Assembly: GCA_964542985.1 (NCBI GenBank)
Contig: CAZIWH010000003.1
Location: 1 to 64,000 of the forward strand
Source of the DNA: QNYQ01 sp964542985
Lineage (GTDB): Archaea > Thermoproteota > Thermoprotei_A > Sulfolobales > Pyrodictiaceae
Direction of reading: 5' to 3'
DNA: 64,000 bases
In this document: positions 7,226-16,404 of the stretch, in pieces
Numbering within the stretch: the first letter of the stretch is position 1
Layout of the letters: the number at the start of each line of letters is the position of its first letter
Made by a program: the position numbers and the translations under genes
Notes under the pieces: model-generated
Told to the model about the DNA's origin: nothing
Seen by the model: the letters and a program-made list of their open reading frames with translations, nothing else
Databases searched by the model: none

Positions 7226-8551
7226 TTGATGCTTGCCCGTCGCGCAGCCCTCGCCGTGCTGGTTGCGATGCTAGTGGCGCCACCCCTGCTTCTCCTAACT
7301 GCTAGGGCGCAGGGGCCTGCCCCAATAGTTGTCGCGAAGATAAGTGGTGTTATAGATGGCTCCACTGTAGACTACGTTAAGCAAGTTATAAGCTACGCGG
7401 AGGAGCAAGGCTCGCCGCTTATAGTGCTGGAGCTGAACACGCCTGGCGGAAGCCTCGAATCGGCCCTCAACATAGTTGTTATGCTGCGGCATGCCCATGT
7501 ACCTGTGGTCGGCTATGTCGTTGAGCACTGGGCGATGAGTGCAGGCACGCTCATACTGGAATGTAGTCATGTGGCCGCTATGCAGCCTGGAACACTGATA
7601 GGGGCGGTGCAGCCGGTAGCACTCAGCCCTTCGGGCAACTATGTGCCGATAAACGAGTCCAAGATACTCAACCCGGTATACAAGGAGATAGAGATGTGTA
7701 TGAAGATGCATGGGCGCAACTATACCCTTGCAAGGAAGTTCGTCTACAATAACCTAGTGCTCACAGCCAAGGAGGCACTCCGCCTCCATGCAGTAGACTA
7801 TGTGGCACCAACGCTGACAGAGCTAATACACATGGTCAACAACACTGAGGTCACGGGGGCCTGGGGCCGTGAAAGGATAATCATTCCGCCTGGCACTCCC
7901 GTGGAGAAGTATGGTATGCCCCCAGGCCTCTATCTTGCCCACGTACTTTCCGACCCTCTCGTCAGCAGTATTCTCTCCAGCATAGGACTCCTCATAATCC
8001 TCCTCGGCCTTGCCGCTGGCCACCCACATCTCGCCGCGCTGGGAGTAGGGCTCATACTCCTCGGCCTCTTCGGGCTAGGCGTGAGCGCTAGCATAGTCGC
8101 CGCGGCGCTCATACTCATAGGTCTCATACTGCTCCTAGTGGAACTCTTCCTCATACCAGGCTTCGGCGTAGTAGGCTTCACCGGAATAGCGCTGATGCTC
8201 ATAGGGGTCCTCGTGGCGTTCACCGGTCGCCCAGTCTATGTGGTGGGAGAGTCAATGAAGGCGGCGCTCGAGATAATGATAGCCGTATTGGTGCCCGTTG
8301 CTGTGTTGATAGCAGTAGCGGTGGTGAAGGTCGCAAGGCTCTGGAGGCGCCGCCCAGTATACATGCCAATGCCCATAGGTAAGCAAGGGAAAGCTCTGGA
8401 TCCAATGGAGCCTGGCGAGGAGGGCTTCGTCATGGTTGAAGGCGAGTACTGGAAGGCTAGAAACGTGTCAGAGAAGCCGATAGGGAGGGGCGAGAAGATC
8501 AAGGTAGTGGGCAAGGATGGAGCGGTACTCTTAGTGGAGCCGGCGGGCTAA
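7226..8551 (+). CDS. NfeD-family membrane serine protease (ClpP class)
   Basis: 441 residues with a cleavable-looking signal peptide (residues 1-28). A ClpP/SppA-like protease domain follows: an NTPGG oxyanion loop at 71-75, presumed nucleophile S105 in HWAMSAGTLI, and presumed general base K182 in LTAKEAL. About four membrane segments come next (roughly 245-370), then a C-terminal OB-like NfeD domain (PGEEGFVMVEGEYWKA). Archaeal members (PH1510 type) cut hydrophobic stomatin tails and are usually beside a stomatin gene; none is adjacent here. Start is TTG 7226 or the directly following ATG 7229; no clear ribosome site is seen. Confidence 0.87.
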   Translation: MMLARRAALAVLVAMLVAPPLLLLTARAQGPAPIVVAKISGVIDGSTVDYVKQVISYAEEQGSPLIVLELNTPGGSLESALNIVVMLRHAHVPVVGYVVEHWAMSAGTLILECSHVAAMQPGTLIGAVQPVALSPSGNYVPINESKILNPVYKEIEMCMKMHGRNYTLARKFVYNNLVLTAKEALRLHAVDYVAPTLTELIHMVNNTEVTGAWGRERIIIPPGTPVEKYGMPPGLYLAHVLSDPLVSSILSSIGLLIILLGLAAGHPHLAALGVGLILLGLFGLGVSASIVAAALILIGLILLLVELFLIPGFGVVGFTGIALMLIGVLVAFTGRPVYVVGESMKAALEIMIAVLVPVAVLIAVAVVKVARLWRRRPVYMPMPIGKQGKALDPMEPGEEGFVMVEGEYWKARNVSEKPIGRGEKIKVVGKDGAVLLVEPAG

Positions 8552-8628
8552 CAGGCCCGTTTTTCGCTACAACTGTTATTATTTGGTTCTTTCGTACTGT
8601 TACCGAGTCCCCTCGGGGCTGGAGAGGG

Positions 8629-9513
8629 GTGGCGCAGTACAAGCTAACGATGTCCCAGAGAGAAGTTCTCGAGGCACTAATAAAGCTATACGAGCAGAAG
8701 AAGAGGCTCATAAAAAGCAAGGAGATAGCAGACGTAATTAACCGCGACGAGGGCACCGTTAGAAACATCATACTGAGCTTGAAGAGCCTAGGCCTTGTGG
8801 AGTCCAAGACGGGGCCAAGCGGCGGCTACATGCCCACGCTTAAGGCCTACGAGATAATGCGTGGCCCGTCAACTCAGATACCCGTAAAGCTCAAGAAGAA
8901 CGGCAAAGAGTTAGATATAACAATAATAAATATAGAGGTACTCGATATATTGAACCCTGAAGGCGGTAGGGCGATATTGCGTGTCCAAGGCCCAATAAGG
9001 AGACTGCTGAGACCAGGAGACCACATAGAAATAGGCCCAACACCTCTTGTCAACATAAGGATTGAGGGCGAAATAATCCACCTTGACCCCGTGAGCAACC
9101 AGATAAGCGTCAAGATAACCCGCATGGTGAGCGTGCCCCGTGCCCATGTGCACGAGATAGCCGTGAAGAACCCGTTTACCGTGACCCCGGAGATGGGGCT
9201 CAGGCAGCTGGCCCGGGAGCTGGTAATGAGGCAGATAAGAGGTGCGCCGGTTCTCGAGGACGGGAAGCTGGTCGGCGTGATAACGCTCAGCGATGTTGCG
9301 AGAGCCCTCGCCGAGGGCAGGGTAGAGGCGAAGGTAGCCGACTACATGAGTAGGCCACCGATAACAATAAGAGAGACGGACGACATAAACAAGGCTATAG
9401 AACTAATGAATCGTCACGGGATAGGTAGGCTGCCCGTAGTGGATAGTACGGGACACCTAGTAGGCATAGTGACGAGGACAGACATACTGAAGTTCATAGC
9501 TGGGCTAAAGTAG
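8629..9513 (+). CDS. Winged-helix regulator with paired CBS domains
   Basis: 294 residues. An N-terminal wHTH (residues about 5-70; KSKEIADVINRDEGTVRN) is followed by a beta-rich linker domain (about 80-165) and a Bateman pair: CBS1 about 178-232 (LVMRQIRGAPVLEDGKLVG) and CBS2 about 238-293 (AIELMNRHGIGRLPVVD). CBS pairs generally bind adenosyl nucleotides, so this is likely a nucleotide-sensing transcription factor. GTG start at 8629 follows GGAGAGG. A T-rich run (8558-8585) upstream may end the nfeD transcript. Targets unknown. Confidence 0.83.
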   Translation: MAQYKLTMSQREVLEALIKLYEQKKRLIKSKEIADVINRDEGTVRNIILSLKSLGLVESKTGPSGGYMPTLKAYEIMRGPSTQIPVKLKKNGKELDITIINIEVLDILNPEGGRAILRVQGPIRRLLRPGDHIEIGPTPLVNIRIEGEIIHLDPVSNQISVKITRMVSVPRAHVHEIAVKNPFTVTPEMGLRQLARELVMRQIRGAPVLEDGKLVGVITLSDVARALAEGRVEAKVADYMSRPPITIRETDDINKAIELMNRHGIGRLPVVDSTGHLVGIVTRTDILKFIAGLK

Positions 9514-9732
9514 CCTAAGGGAAGGGGGCCCGTGAGGAATACTCCCCAGCGCGACCGTTCCCAGGGCTCCCATTGCCTGGGGCGGGGTGACCGAAGTTCC
9601 TTTAGCCGAGGCTCCGTGCCAGCAATGGTCTGGAAACAGATACTTTTATGAACTCGGTACAGGTGTGCTTTTCTCACGTGTGGAAGAAGGTGCGCCATCT
9701 CTCCCCAAGCCTTGGTAGGAGAGCGAGGTGGC

Positions 9733-10212
9733 GTGTACGCGATGAAGCTTCCCGAGGAGGCTAAGGTGGAGGAGAAGCTCTCTAGGCTCATGAGTGAACT
9801 CCGCCGCCGGGGTTACAGGATAACAGCTCAGCGGCTAACGATAGCCCGTATAGTGTTTGAGAACATAAAGGAGCACCCAAGCTTCATGCAGATACTGGAG
9901 GCTGTTAGGAGGAAAATGCCCAGCATAAGCCCTAGCACGGTGTATAACAACCTACAGCTCCTCGAGCAACTAGGCTTCATAAAGAGTTTCGACGTTGCAG
10001 GCGAGACGCGCTATGACGACTCGCTCTTCCACATAAACGTTGTCTGCATGGATACGGGCAGGATATTCGACCTTGAGAACGACGAGAGGCTTGGATCCGA
10101 GCTCGCAGCACTTCTCGAGGAGGCGTATGGAGCCAAGGCGACGGAGATAATCGTCTACGCCTACTGCGGCAGCAGAGCCAAAAGCGGTGGGGAGGGCTCA
10201 GGGCCAGGCTGA
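9733..10212 (+). CDS. Fur-family transcriptional regulator with reduced zinc site
   Basis: About 159 residues. The wHTH domain (RGYRITAQRLTIARIVFE ... SISPSTVYNNLQLLEQLG) is diagnostic of the Fur/PerR/Zur family, followed by the dimerisation domain with ETRYDD and HINVVC. The usual structural zinc CxxC after the histidines is altered: Cys-Met-Asp-Thr replaces it, and only one other cysteine remains near the C-terminus (YAYCGS). Start is uncertain among GTG 9733, ATG 9742 and TTG 9712. A TATA-like CTTTTATGAA lies near 9645. Metal or peroxide response is inferred from family only. Confidence 0.82.
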   Translation: MYAMKLPEEAKVEEKLSRLMSELRRRGYRITAQRLTIARIVFENIKEHPSFMQILEAVRRKMPSISPSTVYNNLQLLEQLGFIKSFDVAGETRYDDSLFHINVVCMDTGRIFDLENDERLGSELAALLEEAYGAKATEIIVYAYCGSRAKSGGEGSGPG

Positions 10213-10347
10213 CGGCATCACCCTCTCAGCTTGGGCGACAGATCCTCACAGCCCCCCGAGGAGCAACTGAGAATCTCGAGCCGGCCTATAGGTGTCTCCG
10301 CGGGTTTCAGGTTTGAAATCCGGCTTGTTCTGAGCAATGTTACCCTG

Positions 10348-10671
10348 CTACTGAGGCAGAGGGTCCGCAAGATCCAGTTCCTCGAGAATGCGTAAGAGTT
10401 CTGCGATGCGTTCGGCTATTCTTTTGCCATTGTCAGTGAGTCTGGCGCACTTGCTGCTCCCACAGTAGTAGAGCTGTACGAGGCCGAGCATAGCCGCCTC
10501 CCTGGCGCTCCTGTAGGTAGTGCCTACGCCCATACCGTATCGGGGGATATGATGGAGTGGCATGGGGCCGTGCTCGTAGAGTATGGCGAGCATGCGCAAT
10601 ATGCCTGGCTTTCCCAGGAACCAGTACCTGCGCCCTGTTTTCGTGGGCAAGGCTGGCCGCCTCTCCTTCAC
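10348..10671 (-). CDS. Winged-helix DNA-binding protein
   Basis: 107 residues from GTG 10671. It contains a compact wHTH (KPGILRMLAILYEHGPM, then a recognition-helix region around YGMGVGTTYRSAREAAMLG and wing KCARLTDNGKR), ending in an amphipathic helix. It resembles archaeal PadR/MarR-like small regulators. An in-frame GTG at 10770 would add 33 low-complexity residues; a TATA-like element near 10801-10806 is at leaderless distance from that start, so it cannot be excluded. Target unknown. Confidence 0.68.
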   Translation of the reverse strand: MKERRPALPTKTGRRYWFLGKPGILRMLAILYEHGPMPLHHIPRYGMGVGTTYRSAREAAMLGLVQLYYCGSSKCARLTDNGKRIAERIAELLRILEELDLADPLPQ

Positions 10672-10874
10672 GTCTTTATCCCCGGCTTCCCTGGCGTCCT
10701 GCGACCAGAAGCCGCCAGGGGGAGTGTGTAGGGAAATGGGGGAGGCTCCCCGGCGGGTTCCGGGGGCCACCGGCTATCTTCCCCTCTGGGCGTCACTTGT
10801 CTATAAGGCCTTGATGCTGTAGCCTTATGTTAGGTACCATTATATCTCTGGAGTACCGCTGTACGGCTTCTTTG

Positions 10875-11312
10875 TTACACCCACTGCCGGAGCACTATCA
10901 TTGAATTGGTACCGGCTACCCCTGGGATGCCGCGTATATAGTCAATGCTCTTGTTGACGTCATGTATCGCCTCTCCCCTTACGACTACGAGTATATCGTA
11001 GTCGCCGGTTACCTCGTAGACGGCCTCAACATGCTCTAGTTCAAGTATCTTCTTTGAGACCTCAGGCACCGATACGGGGGGCCTAGTGCGCACGAGTATG
11101 AATGCCCTTATCTCGTTGCCCGTGTCATATATTATTGTGAACTTTTTTATGACGCCGGCTTTTATAAGCTTGGTCATCCTCTTCCTGACCGCGGACTCGC
11201 TTAGTCCGAGTTGCTGGGCGAGCTTAGCGTAGGATATCCTAGCATTATCCCTGAGTATTCTAAGCATTTTCAAATCGGTTTCGTCAAGAATTACTTGTTT
11301 CTGTGGTGACAA
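10875..11312 (-). CDS. Lrp/AsnC-family regulator
   Basis: 145 residues. N-terminal HTH (TDLKMLRILRDNARISYAKL ... ESAVRKRM) is followed by a RAM/ACT-like sensor domain (EVTGDYDILVVVRGEA). Family members bind amino acids and form octamers on DNA. It lies directly upstream of pyrG on the same strand order (start side of pyrG is farther right), so it is downstream of pyrG and could be co-transcribed; the 67-bp gap holds a TTTAACG element that may be its own promoter. Confidence 0.9.
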   Translation of the reverse strand: MSPQKQVILDETDLKMLRILRDNARISYAKLAQQLGLSESAVRKRMTKLIKAGVIKKFTIIYDTGNEIRAFILVRTRPPVSVPEVSKKILELEHVEAVYEVTGDYDILVVVRGEAIHDVNKSIDYIRGIPGVAGTNSMIVLRQWV

Positions 11313-11379
11313 GGCTCGGGCAACCGTAGGAGAAGGTGCGGAGACCGCTCAGGGGGTAAAGAGGAGTGCGTTAAATCCG

Positions 11380-12990
11380 CTACACGGCCCGCCTAGAAGC
11401 CTCCTCCAGGAGTCCACGGAACAGCGGTGCTGGCTTCATCGGCCTGCTCCTGAACTCCGGGTGCGGCTGGCTCCCAACGAAGAAGGGATGGTTTCTCAGC
11501 TCCACGAACTCCACGCGGCCTCCCTCGAGGCTATAGCCTGAGACGTCCATGCCTGCTGCCACCAGCTTGTCGAGGTAGAGGGGGTTCACCTCATAGCGAT
11601 GCCTGTGCCTCTCATACACTATCTCCCTGCCGCCGTATAGCTTGTAAACAAGCGTATTGTGAATCAGCTTTATCGGGTAGGAGCCAAGCCTCATCGTGCC
11701 TCCGAGCCTTGAGATATGGCGCTGCTCCTCAAGCAGGTCTATCACCGGGTACGGAGTCTTCGGGTCTATCTCGGTGCTGTTGGCGCCCTCCAGGCCAGCT
11801 ACATACCTCGCTATAGCTACGACGGCGAGCTGCATACCATAGCATATTCCGAGGAAGGGCTTCCCGGCCTCAATAACATGCCTTATGACTTGTATCTTGC
11901 CCTCAGCGCCCCTAGCTCCGAAGCCCGGTAGAACGACTACAGCATCATTTTCCTCGACAGGCTTCTTCGGGTCAAGCTTATCCCTCTCAACCAGTGTTGA
12001 CTCGTACCAGTTCAGGATGGGTTTTATCCCCAGATGGGCTGCGGCGTGCCTTATCGCCTCGATTATGCTCAAGTAACTGTCCTTCAGCTTAGTGTATTTT
12101 CCCACCATTGCTATCCGGAGAGGCTTCGACGCCTCCTTAGCTTTATGTATGAACTCCTTCCAGTCGTCAAGGTCGGGCTTTCTGTCCTCTAGGCCGAGGC
12201 GCTTGGAGAGGAAGCTGCCGACTCCTTGGCTCTCAAGCACCAGTGGTACCTCGTAGATCAGCTCGACATCGGGGTTGCTGAACACGGCATCGGGGGAGAG
12301 GTTAGCGTAGAGCGCTATCTTCCTCTTGGCTTCAGGTTCTAGGGGCCTCTGGCTCCTCGCTATTATGGCATCCGGCTGGATGCCTATCCTGCGCAGCTCC
12401 TGGACGCTGTGCTGGACGGGCTTTGTCTTCTGCTCGCCCGTGGTGCTGAGTATCGGGACGAGAGCTACGTGGACGAACATTGTGTTCTCATAGCCTTCCT
12501 CCATTCTCATCTGCCTTATAGCCTCGAGGAAGGGAAGCCCCTCTATGTCTCCGACCGTGCCCCCGATCTCGACGAAAACTATGTCAGCGCCGGTGTTGTG
12601 TGCAACCTCCCTTATTCTGGACTTAATCTCGTCAGTTATGTGTGGTATGACTTGAACTGTCTGGCCTAGGTATTCGCCCCTTCTCTCCCTCTCTATGACG
12701 GTGAGGTAGACTTGTCCCGTCGTTATATTGTTCCTCTTTGATAGGAAGGTGCCGAGGAACCTCTCGTAGTGGCCGAGGTCTAGGTCTGTTTCCCCGCCGT
12801 CCTCGGTCACGTAGACCTCGCCGTGCATATATGGGTTCATTGTGCCTGCGTCAACGTTTATGTATGGGTCTATTTTTATCGCAGTAACATTGTACCTACG
12901 AGCCTTCATGAGGAGACCGAGGCTAGCTGTAGTTATTCCCTTTCCTACGCTGCTGAGGACCCCGCCAGTTACGAACACGTATTTCGTCAT
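11380..12990 (-). CDS. pyrG: CTP synthase
   Basis: 536 residues. Converts UTP plus glutamine and ATP to CTP, completing the pathway begun by the neighbouring pyr operon. The synthetase domain starts KYVFVTGGVLSSVGKG (2-17), with KIDPYINVDAGTMNP and EIGGTVGDIE; the C-terminal class I glutaminase domain has LPGFGARG, nucleophile Cys in FLGICYGMQ and the His/Glu pair in QPHPEF. Full family length. ATG start at 12990. It is transcribed away from the pyrF operon, with a PLP-enzyme gene between them. Confidence 0.97.
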   Translation of the reverse strand: MTKYVFVTGGVLSSVGKGITTASLGLLMKARRYNVTAIKIDPYINVDAGTMNPYMHGEVYVTEDGGETDLDLGHYERFLGTFLSKRNNITTGQVYLTVIERERRGEYLGQTVQVIPHITDEIKSRIREVAHNTGADIVFVEIGGTVGDIEGLPFLEAIRQMRMEEGYENTMFVHVALVPILSTTGEQKTKPVQHSVQELRRIGIQPDAIIARSQRPLEPEAKRKIALYANLSPDAVFSNPDVELIYEVPLVLESQGVGSFLSKRLGLEDRKPDLDDWKEFIHKAKEASKPLRIAMVGKYTKLKDSYLSIIEAIRHAAAHLGIKPILNWYESTLVERDKLDPKKPVEENDAVVVLPGFGARGAEGKIQVIRHVIEAGKPFLGICYGMQLAVVAIARYVAGLEGANSTEIDPKTPYPVIDLLEEQRHISRLGGTMRLGSYPIKLIHNTLVYKLYGGREIVYERHRHRYEVNPLYLDKLVAAGMDVSGYSLEGGRVEFVELRNHPFFVGSQPHPEFRSRPMKPAPLFRGLLEEASRRAV

Positions 12991-13042
12991 GTAGCGCCCG
13001 CTGCGAGGTCTAGCAGCTATTCGGGGTTGAAAAGCTCCGCGC

Positions 13043-14032
13043 CTAGCGTAGCCCAGCCATGACCTCAGGGTAGCGATAGAGGGCGTCGGCCGCCACTATA
13101 ACCACGCGCTCCCCTCGTCCAAGGATGTCGTCTTCTACGAATCTCGCGACGGCTGCATAAGCTGCTCCAGTGGATGGGCCTGCGGCTGTGCCGGTAGCTC
13201 TCAGCAGCCCCGCTATGCCTCGCAGCGCATCAGCCTGGGAGACCTCCACAATCCTGTCTATGACGTCTAGGTGCCTCCTCACTAGAGGGGGAAGGTAGTA
13301 GCTTGTGAGGCCCTCTATCTCGTCGCCGCCCTCGCCTCCGCTCAGCTTGGAGCCCCTAGGCGTAACTGCGACAACCATTGTGTGACCGAGTTCCTCCTTA
13401 AGCCTCTTCCCTACACCGCTCACGGTGCCGCCCGTGCCCACGCCCATTACGAAGGCATCTATCTCTGCGCCGAGCTGTCTCAGAATCTCCGGGCCCGTAG
13501 TCTCGTAGTGGGCGAGCATATTGTACTCGTTGCTCATCTGGTCCAGTAGGAGGCAGCCTCTCTTCTCCGCCTCCTCCACTGCCCACTCTCGCGTGAGGCC
13601 CTCATCGCCTATCTCGACTATCTCTGCGCCGAAGCTCCTTATGAAATCCTTCTTTATCCTAGATGCTCTCTTCTCCACGAATACTACTGCCTGGAGTCCG
13701 AGGAGGCTCGCGGCCCATGCAACCGAGGTGGCCGTGTTGCCGCTGCTTATCTCAGCAACGCAGTCGCCGGGGGCTATGAGCGCCTCCTCGATGGCACCCT
13801 TAAGCATGTAGACAGCTATCCTGTCCTTGTGGCTTCCAGTCGGGTTCCCATACTCCTTCTTGACGCACAGCTCTACTGCTCCAAGTCTATAGCAGCTGAT
13901 AGGCGTAGAGCCCACCAGGGTTAGGAGCTTGGCCAGCCTCTCCCTTAGCTCAAGCCTGGAGGAGGGCCTGGAGGAGAACATGCCCCTCAAGATATGCGAC
14001 ACAAATACTCCCACCCCTACCTTATTCCTCAC
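13043..14032 (-). CDS. PLP-dependent beta-replacing enzyme (cysteine synthase family)
   Basis: 329 residues of fold-type II PLP enzymes. The PLP lysine is K69 in NPTGSHKDR; the substrate loop SSGNTATSVA and the phosphate-binding glycine loop GVGTGGTVSG are present. These favour O-acetylserine/O-phosphoserine sulfhydrylase or cystathionine beta-synthase-like activity; the NPTGSHKDR version also recalls threonine or cysteate synthases, so the substrate is not certain. The first 17 residues are weakly supported and ATG at codon 18 is an alternative start. Divergent from pyrF with about 80 bp between. Confidence 0.8.
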   Translation of the reverse strand: MRNKVGVGVFVSHILRGMFSSRPSSRLELRERLAKLLTLVGSTPISCYRLGAVELCVKKEYGNPTGSHKDRIAVYMLKGAIEEALIAPGDCVAEISSGNTATSVAWAASLLGLQAVVFVEKRASRIKKDFIRSFGAEIVEIGDEGLTREWAVEEAEKRGCLLLDQMSNEYNMLAHYETTGPEILRQLGAEIDAFVMGVGTGGTVSGVGKRLKEELGHTMVVAVTPRGSKLSGGEGGDEIEGLTSYYLPPLVRRHLDVIDRIVEVSQADALRGIAGLLRATGTAAGPSTGAAYAAVARFVEDDILGRGERVVIVAADALYRYPEVMAGLR

Positions 14033-14090
14033 CGGTAAGGTCCAGGGCTGGACGATGTAGCGGCCAAGACGGCTGAAGGTAGTCGCCGTG

Positions 14091-14101
14091 TATTAATACT
14101 T
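14091..14101 (+). promoter_or_regulatory. TATA box of the pyr operon
   Basis: TATTAATACTT is the only AT-rich block in the short divergent spacer before pyrF. It lies so close to the GTG/ATG pair at 14110-14115 that transcription would begin near 14120, which argues for a downstream start codon for PyrF (TTG 14146). Confidence 0.6.
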
Positions 14102-14109
14102 GGCTCCGT

Positions 14110-14817
14110 GTGATGTCGGACGCGTCTCCCCGGTGTAGCACGGCCTTGGGGCTGCTGGTTGCCCTCGACTGGTTTGACTCCCAGAACGACGCGGCAAGGC
14201 TTGTAGATGGGCTCTGCAGCATCGTCGATGGATTCAAGCTCGGTTTGCCTCTCCTCCTCTCCATGGGAGTCCGGAGTGCTAGGAGGCTGCGCAGCCTCTG
14301 CTCCAGGGCGCTGTGGGTCGGCGACATGAAGCTAGCCGACATAGGCTCCACGATGAAGCTCGCCGCCAGGAGTGTTGAGGGATTGTTTGACGCCATCATA
14401 GCCCACAGCTTTGTCGGTCGGAGAGGCGCCCTCGATGAGCTGAAAGAGTACCTGGACAGCACTGGTACGAAGCTAGTCCTCGTGGTGGCTATGAGCCACC
14501 CGGGCAGCATCGAAGTCTATGACGCTGTTCTGGACAAGGCACTTAAAGTCGCGGAGGAGCTGAGGCCCTGGGGTGTCGTGGCGCCGGCCACGAGGCCCAG
14601 TATAATCCGAGAGGCCCGGAGGAGGCTCCCCTGGGCGACAATACTGGCTCCAGGGGTCGGGGTCCAGGGCGCTAGGCCGGGCGACGCCCTATGCGCGGGC
14701 GCCGACTACGAGATAGTAGGGAGGCTTATCACCCGTAGCCCAGACCCTGTAGGGGAGGCGCGGCGCGTTCTCGGGTTGCAGCGGGAGGCGCTGCAGAGAT
14801 GCAGGTCCCAAGCCTAG
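14110..14817 (+). CDS. pyrF: Orotidine 5'-phosphate decarboxylase
   Basis: Last step to UMP. The catalytic signature D-x-K-x-x-D is D72, K74 and D77 in GDMKLADI; an N-terminal VALDW strand and phosphate-binding loops (APGVGVQG and the following GADYEIVGR) complete the TIM barrel. 235 residues from GTG 14110, or 223 from TTG 14146, which fits both the family N-terminus and the TATA position. First gene of a six-gene operon; its 3' end overlaps pyrE by 19 bp. Confidence 0.95.
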   Translation: MMSDASPRCSTALGLLVALDWFDSQNDAARLVDGLCSIVDGFKLGLPLLLSMGVRSARRLRSLCSRALWVGDMKLADIGSTMKLAARSVEGLFDAIIAHSFVGRRGALDELKEYLDSTGTKLVLVVAMSHPGSIEVYDAVLDKALKVAEELRPWGVVAPATRPSIIREARRRLPWATILAPGVGVQGARPGDALCAGADYEIVGRLITRSPDPVGEARRVLGLQREALQRCRSQA

Positions 14818-15428
14818 TCGAGATCCTGGCTAGGGAGGCAGTTCTCCTCGGCGCGCTCCGGCTCGGGAGCTTCAAGCTGAGCAGCGGCGCAGTGAGCCCA
14901 GTCTACCTTGATGCCAGGAGCCTCCTCCAGAGCCCCCGTGCCTACCGGCTCGTAGCTGCAGGCCTCACGGAACTCATGTATAGGATGGAGGACAAGTATG
15001 GTGGCTTTGACGCGATAGTGGGCGTAGCCACAGGGGGCGTCCCCTGGGCCGCGATGCTGGCCTACGTCTCGGGGAAGCCCCTGGGCTATGCCAGGCCGCG
15101 GAGAAAACAGCACGGTCTAGGCAGAACCGTTGAGGGAGCATGCACCGGCAGGGTGTTGCTCGTAGACGATGTCGCCACGACCGGAGGGAGTCTCGCGGCG
15201 GCTGCGGAGGCGGTGAGGGAACACGGAGGCCGCCCCGTGGCCGCGGCTGTTATAGTGGATAGGGAGCAGGGAGCCCGCGAGCTGCTGGCAGAGCATGGCG
15301 TCAAGCTCCACTCCCTCACCACGCTGAGGAGTCTGCTACAAGCAGCGGCCGGCATGGGGCTGCTGGATCGTCGCGAGGTAGAGAGGGTAATCTCAACGCT
15401 CTACGGTGGTAGACTGGAAGAGTCTTAG
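14799..15428 (+). CDS. pyrE: Orotate phosphoribosyltransferase
   Basis: 209 residues. Joins orotate and PRPP to give OMP, substrate of PyrF. The type I PRT signature VLLVDDVATTGGS is preceded by VGVATGGVPWAAMLA and the basic flexible loop RPRRKQHGLGRTVEG. ATG start inside the last codons of pyrF suggests translational coupling. The family length is about 200 residues. Confidence 0.95.
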   Translation: MQVPSLVEILAREAVLLGALRLGSFKLSSGAVSPVYLDARSLLQSPRAYRLVAAGLTELMYRMEDKYGGFDAIVGVATGGVPWAAMLAYVSGKPLGYARPRRKQHGLGRTVEGACTGRVLLVDDVATTGGSLAAAAEAVREHGGRPVAAAVIVDREQGARELLAEHGVKLHSLTTLRSLLQAAAGMGLLDRREVERVISTLYGGRLEES

Positions 15429-15462
15429 CCCCCGCCTCCGTGTCAGGCCCTAGAGGTGGGCT

Positions 15463-16404
15463 TTGCAGGGCTGGGCAGGCAGGGACGTGGTCTCCATCCT
15501 TGACTTCAGCCGCGAGGATCTCGAGGTACTCTTTGAGGAGACCGATCGCATTCGTCGCCTGGTCGCGGAGAAGGGGAGGCTGAGGCTCCTCGAGGGCTGG
15601 ATAGTCGCCCTCGCGTTCTTTGAGCCTTCGACCAGGACGAGGCTAAGCTTCGAGGCAGCTGCGAAACGCATGGGCGCTGAGACCCTCGGCTTCGGTGCAG
15701 TGGAGGCTTCAAGCATAGCCAAGGGGGAGAGCCTCGGCGACACTGTAAGGATGCTCGATAGCTATGCCGATATAATCGTGTTGAGGCATCGTTTCGAGGG
15801 CGCGGCGCTCTACGCGGCAGAGGTCGCGGGCCACCCGGTGATAAACGCAGGTGACGGGAAACAGCACCACCCGACACAAGCCATGCTAGACCTCTACACG
15901 GTAAGGACACTATTCGGTGCAATCGACGGCCTCAGCTATGCCGTGGTCGGCGACCTACGATACGGCAGGGCAGCTTCCAGCTTCATCCTCGGCCTCAGCC
16001 TCTACCGGCCGGCGATGGTCTATCTTGTTTCCCCGCCGAGTCTACGCGTACGCGAAGAGGTGAGAATGGTTCTTGATGAGAAGGGTGTGAAGTACGTTGA
16101 AATTGAAAGGCTAGAGGATGTGCTAGGGGAGGTTGACGTGCTGTATGTTACAAGGATACAGCGGGAGAGATTCCCCGACCCCAGGGAGTACGAGAAGGTG
16201 AAGGGAAGCTATCGTGTGACACTGAAGATGCTTGAGAAGCATGCCAGGAAGGGGCTCAGGGTGCTCCACCCCCTGCCTAGGGTGGACGAACTCGATAATG
16301 AGATAGACGCGTCCCCCTACCAGGCCTACTTTCTCCAGGCCTCGCTCGGAGTCCCGGTGAGGATGGCTCTCCTAGGGCTGGTCGCGGGGGTGCTCAAGCA
16401 GTGA
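15463..16404 (+). CDS. pyrB: Aspartate carbamoyltransferase, catalytic chain
   Basis: 313 residues. Condenses carbamoyl phosphate and aspartate. Carbamoyl-phosphate loop FFEPSTRTRLSFE, the HPTQAMLDLYT motif, VVGDLRYGRAASS and the HPLPRVDEL aspartate-binding loop are all intact. Start is TTG 15463; GTG 15487 is a weaker alternative. Its end overlaps pyrI by 4 bp, matching the fixed stoichiometry of the ATCase holoenzyme. Confidence 0.96.
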   Translation: MQGWAGRDVVSILDFSREDLEVLFEETDRIRRLVAEKGRLRLLEGWIVALAFFEPSTRTRLSFEAAAKRMGAETLGFGAVEASSIAKGESLGDTVRMLDSYADIIVLRHRFEGAALYAAEVAGHPVINAGDGKQHHPTQAMLDLYTVRTLFGAIDGLSYAVVGDLRYGRAASSFILGLSLYRPAMVYLVSPPSLRVREEVRMVLDEKGVKYVEIERLEDVLGEVDVLYVTRIQRERFPDPREYEKVKGSYRVTLKMLEKHARKGLRVLHPLPRVDELDNEIDASPYQAYFLQASLGVPVRMALLGLVAGVLKQ

